This document shows positions 46,151 through 55,675 of a stretch of 64,000 bases of DNA, piece after piece. The stretch is taken from contig NZ_CP009506.1 of assembly GCF_000970085.1 (NCBI RefSeq), positions 1,984,001 through 2,048,000 on the forward strand, in the 5' to 3' direction. The notes beneath the pieces were generated by a model that saw nothing but the letters and a program-made list of their open reading frames with translations, did not search any database and was not told the DNA's origin. Both the position numbers and the translations under genes were made by a program. Origin of the DNA: Methanosarcina siciliae T4/M (GTDB lineage: Archaea > Halobacteriota > Methanosarcinia > Methanosarcinales > Methanosarcinaceae). Each line of letters opens with the position of its first letter. Position 1 is the stretch's first letter.

Positions 46151-46665
46151 TTTTTCACCTCGGGCTCTTTTTTCCCGTAAAGCTCCTTATGGGAAGCTGT
46201 AGGGCTTTCAGGACTCGTATCTTCAACCGGGCTCGTATCCGTGACTTTCAACTCTCCGCTATCTTCGACCTCGATCATTTCAAGGACATCATGCGGGCAA
46301 AACTTTGTGCAGACTCCGCAGTGCTTGCAAATGACTGCTTTTTTTTCCGCATCCAGATGAATTGCCCCGACTATGCAGGCTTCGATACAGTTTCCGCATC
46401 CGTCACAGATTTCCTTGTTAAGAGTAACGCCTCCCCCTTTCCTTTTGGTCAACGCACCAAGAGGGCAGGCTCTCATGCACGGAGGGTCAACACAGGCGTG
46501 ACAGACAATCATAGAATACGCAGTTTCGATTCCGCCACGAGTCTGGATGTTAATTCTGCTGTTTTTCAAAGATATGGTATCGTACCAGGTCCTTGCACAG
46601 GCCATCATACAGGAATAGCAGCCTATGCAGCGGGCCGGGTTTGCAACCTTTAGCCTTTTTGCCAT
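46147..46665 (-). CDS. Polyferredoxin-like protein (up to four [4Fe-4S] clusters)
   Basis: 172 aa with Cys groups CIGCYSCMMAC, CHACVDPPCMRACP, CDGCGNCIEAC and CKHCGVCTKFCP. This is the pattern of the small electron-transfer subunit found beside oxidoreductases (HycB/DmsB-like). It is upstream of and coupled to the aldehyde oxidoreductase. Confidence 0.92.
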   Translation of the reverse strand: MAKRLKVANPARCIGCYSCMMACARTWYDTISLKNSRINIQTRGGIETAYSMIVCHACVDPPCMRACPLGALTKRKGGGVTLNKEICDGCGNCIEACIVGAIHLDAEKKAVICKHCGVCTKFCPHDVLEMIEVEDSGELKVTDTSPVEDTSPESPTASHKELYGKKEPEVKK

Positions 46666-46850
46666 TGTGCTCCCACTCTGGATTCCCTTTTATGAAAACT
46701 AGGTTTCCTCGGTTTATATAATATAGCATTGAAATGAAGCATCGACCAGACCCCGGATTTATCGGGAATCTAAAAAACAGCAAGGGTTTCCTGTCCAGAA
46801 TAGCTGCTTTGAAAAAACTTCTTATTTGAATGTAAATAGAAAAGTCTTTA

Positions 46851-47057
46851 TTGTCTGCTAACCTAAGTAGGATAGTGGATTCCGGTTTGTTGAATCGTCG
46901 AACAAATAGTTATCGGAGATATTTGGTCTGGATGATTCGCATGCAACAAGATGAAATGATACAGCACAACAAAATGATGCAGCAAAACAAATTAATAATC
47001 GGTACGTTTGGCGTACTTTTTATTTTGTTAACGCTGATCAGTTTGTATTGGATCTGA
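46851..47057 (+). CDS. Possible small membrane protein
   Basis: 68 aa with a Met/Gln-rich stretch (MQQDEMIQHNKMMQQNK) before a C-terminal transmembrane helix. A later ATG at 46932 may be the start. No strong ribosome binding site; weakly supported. Confidence 0.35.
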   Translation: MSANLSRIVDSGLLNRRTNSYRRYLVWMIRMQQDEMIQHNKMMQQNKLIIGTFGVLFILLTLISLYWI

Positions 47058-47896
47058 CGGTACTGGATCAACCTTAATTCCCTCGTGGCAAAGGGATTGG
47101 AGTCCATCAGGAAGCGAGAATCAATTCTTGAAGAAAAAGCTTTCTTCAAGGCACACCTGATATTGTTTCCCGTAAAGTTCAGATCCAAAAAATCTTTGCA
47201 GAAATGGAACCTGTGTTTTCTTTTGGTTCCGACCAATGCCTGAAGTTCATCCTGGTCCTCAGGGAGTCCAAGGTGCCCTTGGTTTTTCCTGAAAGGCTTA
47301 CAGGTTGATAATCGTTCCAGCTTATGGCCGGCCCGGCAGAGGACGTTGTAGAAAAATGGCCCTGGCCAAAAAAAGCGGAATATGACTCACATACACTTTA
47401 TGCCAGGTCCGGAAGAGAAACCCCGGGAAGAAGACGTTGTGGTAAAAGGGGTTTGAAAGGCCTGGAGAAAGGTGAAAGACAGGAAGTGCAGGGTGTGTGA
47501 ACCTGCAAAAGAGTAATCGTTGAGAGGCCCTGGACGACGAGGGGAACTAGAAGGGAAACTTATTTTCCTCGGTTTCAGGGTTACTTTTTTTCGAACAAAT
47601 TATTTCCGGAGTTATCTTTATTTCAAAAGGAATTCACTTTTTTTCGACTGGTAAATTTCAGGATCTCTTTTTTTGTACATTATTTTTCCATAGAAACTGG
47701 TTAAGGCTTTCAACACTGGAAATAACAGCTTACTCTACTCCTTCACTGGTTTTGACTGTACAAATTAATTTTGTGGCAAATTAAAATGGAAAGCTATTTA
47801 TCCTGATTTAACATAAATAATACTGAAGATTCTTATTTTTATAATTACAAATTCACTATCGGAGATTTTTAAAAATCTCTATATGGAAGGTCTCCC
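47058..47896. other. Long intergenic region without a clear gene
   Basis: The middle (47290-47560) is richer in G+C than its surroundings. A 58-codon frame at 47324-47500 (MAGPAEDVVEKWPWPKK start) is the best candidate but lacks a binding site. No conserved RNA motif recognised. It may be eroded coding DNA. Confidence 0.35.
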
Positions 47897-47977
47897 ATGC
47901 AGCAGAACAATGTGATAGTTTGCACGTATACCCTGATGTTTTTGTTAGTTGTGGCTATCGCCATGCTGTTGGTATAA
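47897..47977 (+). CDS. Possible 26-aa membrane microprotein
   Basis: MQQNNVIVCTYTLMFLLVVA then six more residues and a stop: one hydrophobic helix. GGAAGGT lies about five bases before the ATG. Its Met-Gln-rich start recalls the small ORF at 46851. Confidence 0.35.
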   Translation: MQQNNVIVCTYTLMFLLVVAIAMLLV

Positions 47978-48138
47978 AACTAACTCCCATGGTGTTTTAA
48001 CGACAGTTTCCGGCATGTCCTGAAATCGACAACGAGAAAAGAGTTGGCCTGATATTTTTTGGGGCCTGTTCCTGAAGGTACTTTATTTCTCAATTGACTT
48101 CTTTATTTTTTGCATTCACTTTTGGTTGAGGACATACT

Positions 48139-48843
48139 TCAGTAAGTAATTGTTTTTTCAAGGTTGTCCAGCAGCCTGAACATTAATTGTTCGGATTCTT
48201 TAAGAAGATCAGGCCTGTTCAGCATTTCATCTTCTTTCTGGATGTATCTGCCTTCAACGAGTTCATCCCTGCAGTTTTCAATTACGTTTCCGATTGTCTC
48301 GTTACTCATTTCCAGATGAAACTGCAGCCCTACTACTCTGTTTTCATAAGTGAACCCCTGGTTTTTGCAGGCTTCGCTTTCAAAGAGCTTCTTTGCCCCT
48401 CCCGGCAGGCTGAAGGTGTCCCCATGCCAGTGAAACGCAAGGAATTTTTCAGGGATACCTTCGAGGAGCGGGATTTCGGCTTTTTCGGTCCTTTCCGCAA
48501 ATACCGGGAACCACCCTATCTCTTTAGAGTCATTCTTAAATACTTCCGCCTTCAGGATATCAGCCAGCAGCTGGGCTCCAAGGCAAATCCCAAGTACTGC
48601 TTTTCTTCCTGCAATGGCTTTTTCGAGAAAGGCTTTTTCTTCCCTCAGCCAGGGATATTTTTCATACTCATAAATATTCATGGGCCCTCCCATGACTATG
48701 AGGAGGTCGAAAGTATCGATTTCCGGGAAGCTTTCGTTTTCGTATAAGTGGGTAGTTGACAGGAAATGATTTTTCCGTTCTATCCATTCGGTAATGGTCC
48801 CGGGAGTTTCAAAATTTACGTGCCGGATGCAGTGGATTTTCAC
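48139..48843 (-). CDS. Class I glutamine amidotransferase (GMP synthase-like)
   Basis: 234 aa. Nucleophile Cys87 in GICLGAQ; His176 and Glu178 in LQFHLE complete the triad. VMGGPMNIYE near residue 50 is typical of free-standing GATase1 proteins. No synthetase domain is adjacent. Such proteins take ammonia from glutamine or hydrolyse gamma-glutamyl compounds; the substrate is unknown. Confidence 0.88.
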   Translation of the reverse strand: MKIHCIRHVNFETPGTITEWIERKNHFLSTTHLYENESFPEIDTFDLLIVMGGPMNIYEYEKYPWLREEKAFLEKAIAGRKAVLGICLGAQLLADILKAEVFKNDSKEIGWFPVFAERTEKAEIPLLEGIPEKFLAFHWHGDTFSLPGGAKKLFESEACKNQGFTYENRVVGLQFHLEMSNETIGNVIENCRDELVEGRYIQKEDEMLNRPDLLKESEQLMFRLLDNLEKTITY

Positions 48844-49038
48844 GTTGAATTCCTTCTGTTTGATATGTTGTTTACTAAAAATTAGTCAAGTAAGGAAATA
48901 TATAATAATTTGTAAGCTTGTTCTGACCTGAAATAAATTTTAGAAGTTTACATCCAAAGCCAAGAAGTTCAAACCCAAGATAGAATACTTAATTTTTCAT
49001 AATATTTTCGCAGTCGTCTTTCATTTTTCTTTTTGCCT

Positions 49039-49680
49039 TTACCGATCAAAAAGCTCGGATAGATTCTTTAATATCCTTATGCACGGATATTGTGAAAACT
49101 CTTTTACTTCTGTTGTTCCCGTGGTAACTGCCACAAAATCAACATTTGCTGCCAATGCTGTTTTGGCATCTACCAGACTATCTCCGATATACAGCACGTT
49201 ATTTTGCCGCGAGTTAAGGCTGTCAATTGCAAGTAGAAGGCCTTCAGGAGATGGTTTTGGTGCTTTAACATCCTCTCCCCCAACAATAATGTCTACAAGG
49301 TCTGAAATGCCGTAAGTATTTAAGGTCTCCATGATCCTGTAGTGGTATTTTGTAGTTACGATCCCCGTATTGAGTCCATCACGTTTTAACTGCCTCAGTG
49401 TGCTAATCGTGTCGTCAAAAAGCACGGTATTTTTCGACATGACTTCATCGGCTTTTTCCTTAAATAATATTTTAAAACGATTTCTAAGGGCTTTATCCTC
49501 ATTCGCCGTCAGCTGTACGAACGCCTCATCCAGTGATAAACCCACAGTCCTTTTTATGCTTTCAATGTCATAGCTAGCAAGGTCCAGCTCACTAAAAGCG
49601 TGGTTAAAACTCGATACAATACCATCCGTTGCGTCGGCAAGTGTATAGTCAAAATCAAAAATTACGGTGTTATATTTCAT
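49039..49680 (-). CDS. HAD-superfamily phosphatase (phosphoglycolate phosphatase-like)
   Basis: 213 aa. Motif I FDFDYTLAD (Asp9, Asp11), a helical cap, motif II TTKY, motif III Lys in VKAPKPSPEG, motif IV IGDSLVDAKTA. Fits Gph/PpaX-type enzymes acting on small phosphates. Confidence 0.88.
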   Translation of the reverse strand: MKYNTVIFDFDYTLADATDGIVSSFNHAFSELDLASYDIESIKRTVGLSLDEAFVQLTANEDKALRNRFKILFKEKADEVMSKNTVLFDDTISTLRQLKRDGLNTGIVTTKYHYRIMETLNTYGISDLVDIIVGGEDVKAPKPSPEGLLLAIDSLNSRQNNVLYIGDSLVDAKTALAANVDFVAVTTGTTEVKEFSQYPCIRILKNLSELFDR

Positions 49681-50053
49681 TTCTTACACTCGGGGTTCTT
49701 CGGTACTGAAACAGCATATTTTACAGCATATTTTCTTCCAGAAATTAAGATTTTAATGACCTTTATCAAGCAGGCTATTAGTTATAAATACTATTTTTCC
49801 TCTATACTACCTGCAGAAGGAGAGACATGAAGACAACTCCTGTTGAGCATGATGTTGATCATAAATTACATATAAAAATAATTCCACATATATCCAATGT
49901 TTTAAGTACTTCATTACGTTTTAGAACATAATTTTTGTTAAGATATTCCTAACACATATGAAATCCTATCTGTTATGAGTCGAGATTATACGGTACATGA
50001 ACTTCCTTAACTGAAAACTTGATTCACTGGAAAAAATAGAGGTAGTTTAGGGA
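49681..50053. other. Divergent promoter region
   Basis: No gene. It separates the HAD gene (minus) and flavoprotein gene (plus). Confidence 0.45.
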
Positions 50054-51508
50054 ATGAAAAAGTATGATGTAATTATTGTCGGGGCTGGAGTAAGCGGGCT
50101 TCTGGCTGCGCTGACTCTTTCCAAACATGGGAAGAAGGTCCTTGTTCTTGAGAAAGAACGGCATCTTGGGGGAAACTGCAACAGCTATATGGTAGATGGA
50201 TATCAGGTGGATACAGGAGCACATGCAATAACCCATCTGATTGAAGGTCCACTTCCAAGGCTGATGGATAACTACTTTGATTTTTTGCCTGTATTTGAGG
50301 ACTACGGGCACTACTATGTCAGGACTGAAAATTCTTTTACCAAAGTCCCTTCGAACCTGAAGGATTTCGTGACCTTTGACGCGCTTCCGAGAAAGGACAG
50401 GCTTATTCTGTCCCAGACCCTTACGAAAGCCCTTACACTTTCCTCTTTCGGAATAGATCTTTCGGACCAGTCTGTGTATGATTTCCTCCCGAAAAACCTG
50501 TGTAAAGACACCTATGATTTCGTGGACACGATCTCAGGTTTCCTTTCGGGAAAGTCGATGAAAGAGACCTCTGCCCAGCGTATTCTTTCTGGCAGCAGCT
50601 TTGTCAGGGATAGCATTACACAGGAGCAGTTTGATGCCATGATCGGAAAGCTGGAGGCAAAAAAGCGGCAGTCAACCGAGTCAATCCTCGCTTCAGTGCT
50701 CCAGTACCATCTCCATGCTTCTCTTCAGTCCCGAATGGACAGAGTTGCCCAGCCCTTTGCCTCGCTTGAAAGACTTGCTACAAACAAGGTAAACTATTCC
50801 CAGGGCTATCCGAGAAAAGGGTTGAAGGCTCTGTTGAATGCCATCCTTTATTCCCTTCCTGACACGGTAGAAATAAAATCTGAGTGCGAAGTAAAAAGTA
50901 TCCTGGTACAGGATGGAAAGATCTCGGGCGTGGAGGCTGACGAAATATATCCGGCGGATCTTGTTATCCATACAGGTTTTGCAACCGATCTTCCAAGGCT
51001 TGTAAAGGACCTGCCATCGGATTATAAAGAAGAGCTTAAAGGAATCGTGCATACAAAAAGTCTGACAATCTGGCTTGGCCTGAAAGAAGAACTCCCTGAA
51101 TTCAACTATACGGGCTCGGAAATCTGGTTTAAAGACTTTGCCTACTGGGCAATGCCCATAAGCAATTATGACCCGTCCCTTGCCCCAAAGGATAAACAGC
51201 TGGTAGGTTTTTCCTTTGTGATAGATGATGATCAGACCGAAGAGCACGAACTCAAAAAAGCCTATGACACCATTTTCCGTGCCCTTCCAAATATAGAAAA
51301 ATACATCGATATGCAGCACGAGCAGATTATGGTGCCCGAAAAAGCCGCCGTCACAATTAACGGCAAATTCGCGGATATCCGGACTCCGATCAAAAACCTC
51401 TACATCGCAGGCACGGATACGGACAAACGCAGCATGGGGATTACCAGGGCATCTTACTCGATAATTGAGCTATTAAAGATTCTCAATGAAGATGGAAATC
51501 TCCATTAA
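50054..51508 (+). CDS. FAD-dependent oxidoreductase, phytoene desaturase/CRTISO-like
   Basis: 484 aa. The FAD-binding GxGxxG (GAGVSG, residues 10-15) and VLEKERHLGGNC follow the CrtI/amine-oxidase pattern. The C-terminal NLYIAGTDTDKRSMGI contacts FAD. Archaeal relatives act on carotenoids or on double bonds of isoprenoid lipids. No carotenoid gene cluster is near, so the substrate is open. Confidence 0.85.
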   Translation: MKKYDVIIVGAGVSGLLAALTLSKHGKKVLVLEKERHLGGNCNSYMVDGYQVDTGAHAITHLIEGPLPRLMDNYFDFLPVFEDYGHYYVRTENSFTKVPSNLKDFVTFDALPRKDRLILSQTLTKALTLSSFGIDLSDQSVYDFLPKNLCKDTYDFVDTISGFLSGKSMKETSAQRILSGSSFVRDSITQEQFDAMIGKLEAKKRQSTESILASVLQYHLHASLQSRMDRVAQPFASLERLATNKVNYSQGYPRKGLKALLNAILYSLPDTVEIKSECEVKSILVQDGKISGVEADEIYPADLVIHTGFATDLPRLVKDLPSDYKEELKGIVHTKSLTIWLGLKEELPEFNYTGSEIWFKDFAYWAMPISNYDPSLAPKDKQLVGFSFVIDDDQTEEHELKKAYDTIFRALPNIEKYIDMQHEQIMVPEKAAVTINGKFADIRTPIKNLYIAGTDTDKRSMGITRASYSIIELLKILNEDGNLH

Positions 51509-51741
51509 GCACCAGATTCAAATTAAAAATCGAAATTCCCCTATTTACTTCCTTTTTTCTTTTTTTCATGTCCTTTAGGTCCTTTACTCTCTTTTCATTT
51601 CTTTATTCATCCATTCTGATTTCAGCAAAACTTATACAGGCAGCCAGCCTAATGATAAAATAGAACGAAAAGAAGTTCCGAATCATGAGCTGACCCGGAA
51701 TACATTTAATCTTATAATTCCGGTTTCTGGTGGTTGATAAA

Positions 51742-52092
51742 ATGTCTTCTGAAAAAGTGCCTGAAAAAGGTTCGAATCCTGATTTTGAACCTCCCTGGTT
51801 TTATGCAGCTGATGAAAGCAGCCTGAAAGAAGGAAAGCTTCTGCATGTTGAACCCGGGGGAAGAAATGTCTTACTCCTTAAGACCGAAGGAGAGATCCAT
51901 GCTTTTACAAACGTCTGCCCTCATGCAAGGTGCCCTATGGATAGGGGAAGACTGGAAGAATTTACGCTATCATGCCTCTGTCATGGCAGGAGGTTTGATG
52001 TAAGGACAGGGGAGTGCCTCAATGATTCACTGCAGTTAAAACGGTATGATTGGAAACTTGAGAGCGGAAAGATTGGGGTGAAAATCGAATAA
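51742..52092 (+). CDS. Rieske [2Fe-2S] ferredoxin
   Basis: 116 aa from ATG 51742 behind GGTGGTTGAT. The cluster ligands are CPH (Cys59, His61) and CLCH (Cys78, His81), with the normal spacing. No membrane anchor, so a soluble Rieske ferredoxin, as in dioxygenase or nitrite-reductase small subunits. Partner unknown. Confidence 0.9.
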   Translation: MSSEKVPEKGSNPDFEPPWFYAADESSLKEGKLLHVEPGGRNVLLLKTEGEIHAFTNVCPHARCPMDRGRLEEFTLSCLCHGRRFDVRTGECLNDSLQLKRYDWKLESGKIGVKIE

Positions 52093-52246
52093 AAGCGGAA
52101 CATGGCTGAGAGCGAAAAACAAATACTGATCTTGACAGGGGTCTTTGTCTCGAAAACATGAATCGAGAATCTGTTAATACAGGATTTGTCAGTTAAAAAA
52201 TCATATCTGCGGGTTAAAAACTACATTAGTAACAGGAGGAGACAGG

Positions 52247-52513
52247 ATTAACGGAAATTCAGATATTAAAGGAATTTTGAGCCTTTTTTTCGGACTGATC
52301 AGTGTATTTCTTGCTCTTTCTTTCTGGTTCGGGATTGGTAGCCTGTTCTTTACGTCCTTTGCAATACCTTTCGCCCTTGCAGGTATTGTCCTTGCCAGGT
52401 CCCGTCTCAAAAAAAGTCCAGACTCAACAGCAAAAGCAGGGTTGACAGCAAGTGTGTTTGGTTTTCTGTTGAATCTGGCATCATTCGTTCTGTTTCTTGT
52501 CTTTTTCAGATAA
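52247..52513 (+). CDS. Small membrane protein (DUF4190-like)
   Basis: Two hydrophobic stretches flank ARSRLKKSPDSTAKAGLTAS, typical of DUF4190-type proteins (helix, basic hinge, helix). The only conventional start is a TTG at 52277, inside the first helix. AGGAGG at 52234-52239 points instead to ATT at 52247 (88 aa, starting INGNSDIKGIL). Function unknown. Confidence 0.65.
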   Translation: MNGNSDIKGILSLFFGLISVFLALSFWFGIGSLFFTSFAIPFALAGIVLARSRLKKSPDSTAKAGLTASVFGFLLNLASFVLFLVFFR

Positions 52514-52811
52514 GCCCTGCTCTCATATTTTTTACTTTGAATTGAAATTGCTTTCTACTGAAGGCTTTTTATTTTTCTATTGAATATTATTTTTCAAAAG
52601 GATTTATTCGGATTTCATTTAAAGTTCTACCAAATATTATTTATATTTAAACCTTTTTTTTAAATTTTTCTTTAAAAAATTATATATATTAGTATTATTT
52701 GAGAGAAAGTTATTTATAAGTTAAATAGGTAAGAAGATTCCGTCAACCGGCAAACAGGGCAGGTTTCCTGTACCGGACGAAAGTCATAAAACAGAAAGAA
52801 GTGATGATGGG
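52514..52811 (+). promoter_or_regulatory. Promoter and long leader of mtmCB
   Basis: AT-rich with TATA-like TTATATATATTAG (about 52680) and TTATTTATAAG (about 52710). A G+C-richer leader follows with the arms CAGGTTTCCTGTACC, and GAAGTGATGATGGG before the ATG. Long leaders are usual for methylamine methyltransferase operons. Confidence 0.5.
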
Positions 52812-53465
52812 ATGAAAAATACCGAAATTTTTGAAAAACTAACCAACGCGATCGTAACTCAAAACATCGCAGGCTGTGTACAGTTAACCCAGGAAGCTCT
52901 GGATGCAGGAATTCCGCCTATTGACATTATCACAAAGGGTCTCTCCCCTGGTATGAAGATCATCGGAGATAAGTTCGAAGCCGCAGAGATCTTTCTGCCT
53001 CAGATCATGATGTCTGCAAAAGCCATGAGCAGTGCAATGGAAATACTTACTCCAGAACTTGAAAAGAACAAAGTAGAAGGAGAAGAAACCGGACTTGCAA
53101 TCACCTTCGTTGCAGAAGGAGATATCCACGACATCGGACACCGCCTTGTTACCACCATGTTAGGGGCAAACGGGTTTGAGATCCTTGACCTCGGAACCGA
53201 CGTCCTCAACGAAAACGTTGTGGAAGAGGCTGAAAAGCACAAAGGGCAAAAGGTTATCCTTGTTGGCTCGGCCCTTATGACAACCTCAATGCTCGGCCAG
53301 AAAGACCTCATGGACAGGCTCAGGGAAGAAAACCTCAGGGACAGCGTAAAGTGCATGTTCGGAGGAGCTCCCGTATCCGGTAAATGGATCGAGGAGATAG
53401 GGGCGGACGCCACAGCAGAAAACGCTGCCGAAGCTGCAAAAGTTGCACTTAACATAATGAAATAA
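52812..53465 (+). CDS. mtmC: Monomethylamine corrinoid protein
   Basis: 217 aa. N-terminal helical cap (residues 1-85) and a Rossmann B12 domain with DxHxxG (EGDIHDIGH; His106 is the lower cobalt ligand), GSALMTTS and FGGAPVS. It carries the methyl group from MtmB to MtbA for coenzyme M methylation. It is 19 bp before mtmB, one operon. Confidence 0.96.
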   Translation: MKNTEIFEKLTNAIVTQNIAGCVQLTQEALDAGIPPIDIITKGLSPGMKIIGDKFEAAEIFLPQIMMSAKAMSSAMEILTPELEKNKVEGEETGLAITFVAEGDIHDIGHRLVTTMLGANGFEILDLGTDVLNENVVEEAEKHKGQKVILVGSALMTTSMLGQKDLMDRLREENLRDSVKCMFGGAPVSGKWIEEIGADATAENAAEAAKVALNIMK

Positions 53466-53484
53466 TCCTGGGAGGCAAAAGCAC

Positions 53485-54861
53485 ATGACATTCAGAAAAT
53501 CATTTGACTGCTATGACTTCTACGACAGGGCAAAAGTAGGAGAAAAGTGCACCCAGGACGACTGGGACCTTATGAAAATCCCCATGAAGGCAATGGAGCT
53601 CAAGCAGAAGTACGGGCTTGACTTCAAGGGAGAATTCGTCCCCACTGACAGGGACATGATGGAAAAGCTCTTCCAGGCAGGATTCGAGATGCTCCTCGAG
53701 TGCGGTATCTACTGTACCGATACCCACAGGATAGTGAAATACACAGAAGATGAGATATGGGACGCAATCAACAATGTCCAGAAGGAGTTCACCCTCGGAA
53801 CCGGCAGAGACGCAGTAAACGTAAAGAAGAGAAGCGTAGGGGACAAGAGAAAGCCAATTGTACAGGGCGGACCTACAGGCTCTCCGATTTCCGAAGAGGT
53901 TTTCATGCCAGTCCACCTGAGCTACGCCCTTGAAAAGGAAGTAGACACAATCGTCAACGGTGTGATGACCTCAGTCCGCGGGAAACCTCCGGTCCCAAAA
54001 AGCCCGTATGAGGTCCTTGCAGCAAAGACAGAAACCAGACTTATTAAACAGGCATGTGCAATGGCTGGAAGGCCTGGCATGGCTGTCTAGGGCCCAGAGA
54101 CCTCCCTGTCCGCTCAGGGGAACATTTCCGCCGACTGCGCTGGCGGGATGCAGAGCACGGACAGCCATGAGGTCTCGCAACTCAACGAACTTAAAATCGA
54201 CCTGGACGCAATAGCCGTTATTGCCCACTACAATGCAAACAGCGACATAATTATGGACGAACAGATGCCGATCTTCGGAGGATACGCAGGCGGTATCGAA
54301 GAAACCACAATTGTCGACGTTGCAACCCACATCAACGCCTTTGTCATGAGCAATGCAAGCTGGCACCTGGACGGGCCGGTCCACATCCGATGGGGTTCAA
54401 CCAACACCAGGGAAACCCTCGCAATCGCAGGATGGGCATGCGCAACCATCTCCGAATTTACGGATATGCTCTCAGGAAACCAGTACTACCCATGTGCAGG
54501 GCCCTGTACCGAGATGTGCCTCCTCGAGGCTTCAGCCCAGTCCATTACTGACACAGCATCAGGAAGAGAAATTCTCTCGGGTGTTGCATCCGCAAAGGGT
54601 GTCGTAACTGACAAGACCACGGGCATGGAAGCCAGAATGATGGGAGAAGTAGCAAGGGCAACTGCAGGTGTGGAAATCTCAGAGGTAAACAAAATCCTCG
54701 ACAAGCTTGTTGCACTCTACGAGAAGAACTATGCAAGCGCTCCGGCTGGAAAGACTTTCCAGGAGTGCTACGACGTAAAGACAGTGACCCCGACTGAAGA
54801 GTACGTGCAGGTCTATGACGGAGCAAGGAAGAAGCTAGAAGAACTGGGACTTGTATTCTAA
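53485..54861 (+). CDS. mtmB: Monomethylamine methyltransferase with pyrrolysine
   Basis: 458 aa when the in-frame TAG at 54088-54090 is read as pyrrolysine (residue 202, in GRPGMAV-Pyl-GPETSLS). A frame ending at the TAG would give only 201 residues, while the sequence continues in the same frame with high similarity to known MtmB (IIMDEQMPIFGGYAGG, WHLDGPVHIRWGST). The total length matches MtmB exactly. The enzyme forms a TIM barrel in which Pyl activates methylamine and passes the methyl to MtmC. Reading the TAG needs tRNA-Pyl and PylS, which are not in the window. GGGAGG precedes the ATG. Confidence 0.97.
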
Positions 54862-54898
54862 CCCGAAAGTTGAGGAATTTATATTTAAACAATCCGGG

Positions 54899-54927
54899 TC
54901 CGGGAGTTCTATTCCCGGATCTTTTTT
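54899..54927 (+). terminator. Terminator of mtmCB
   Basis: TCCGGGA - 7-base loop - TCCCGGA followed by TCTTTTTT, 38 bases after the mtmB stop. Confidence 0.65.
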
Positions 54928-54990
54928 GTGGCTCAGTCGGCTCAATCAACTCAGTCAAATTTTCAGTCTCGGGGTCAAGAGCTTAAGTCT

Positions 54991-55236
54991 TTATGGGCTC
55001 TTAGAACCCTGTATACAATAATACATGTTTTCTAACCCCAAGCTGCTTGCTACCGGACAGGTAGGGCATAAGCATCCATTTTCTTCGCTTATACAGCTGC
55101 TTTTTTCTATTGTTTCAAAGCAAAATCCGCCCTTTTCCCCACATTCAACCCAGGAAGGACATTCAGGGCAGAGACACATTAATGTGACCATTTGTTCCTG
55201 TTCAGCAATTGATGGAATATGCGGCTCTTTATCCAT
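54991..55236 (-). CDS. Cys-rich DUF2769-type protein
   Basis: 81 aa with CLCPECPSWVEC, GGFCF, CLCPTCPV and YYCIQG: the Cys array of DUF2769 proteins, common in methanogens and presumed to bind metal. It is convergent with mtmB. The strong hairpin at 55256-55296 precedes it. Confidence 0.75.
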   Translation of the reverse strand: MDKEPHIPSIAEQEQMVTLMCLCPECPSWVECGEKGGFCFETIEKSSCISEENGCLCPTCPVASSLGLENMYYCIQGSKSP

Positions 55237-55255
55237 ATTGATTCCCCTTCTTCAG

Positions 55256-55296
55256 GAAGCTCCTAAAACTTGCCCAGGGTAAGTTTTAGGAGCTTC
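55256..55296. promoter_or_regulatory. Long perfect hairpin before the DUF2769 gene
   Basis: GAAGCTCCTAAAACTT pairs with AAGTTTTAGGAGCTTC: 16 bp without mismatch around a nine-base loop, ending 20 bp before the ATG at 55236. In that gene's leader it would fold in the RNA. No T-tract follows on either side. Confidence 0.65.
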
Positions 55297-55675
55297 GAAT
55301 CAATCCGGTAATATGTCTTCTGTTTCTAAAATACCTATCCTGAGTATCACATTGTATTCCGTAAGACAAAACAGGATAAAGTAAATTGCCCTGGATCAGC
55401 TGAGGATTGACAAAAAAGAAATTAGTTGGTTTAAAAATACCCGCTTTATAAACAACCATGTATAAGCTCAAGATTTAAGAGAAAAGATGAGAGGGTAGTT
55501 GCTCACGAGCCACGTTAGAAACGGACAGGAAGAAGGGATGAAACCTATCCTTCTAGAGTAATCGTTTCGATTCTCGTGTGTGTGTGAAATGAGGCTTTGA
55601 TGATCTCGCAAGCAACCGGTATCTTACTACCGTACAATTCTATTTATAATTTTTGGTATTCAGCTAGCTTTTCCA
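55297..55675. other. Intergenic region
   Basis: No gene. AGAAGGGAT ... ATCCTTCT near 55530 can form a small hairpin. Confidence 0.4.

Noticed and set aside
47324..47500. 58-codon ORF in the long gap
   Set aside because: No ribosome binding site or family; kept only as a note on the gap.
47330..47560. Structured RNA (RNase P or SRP) in the G+C-richer gap
   Set aside because: I found none of the conserved motifs of these RNAs.
54148..54861. Separate 237-aa gene after the TAG
   Set aside because: It is the C-terminal part of mtmB read through the pyrrolysine codon.
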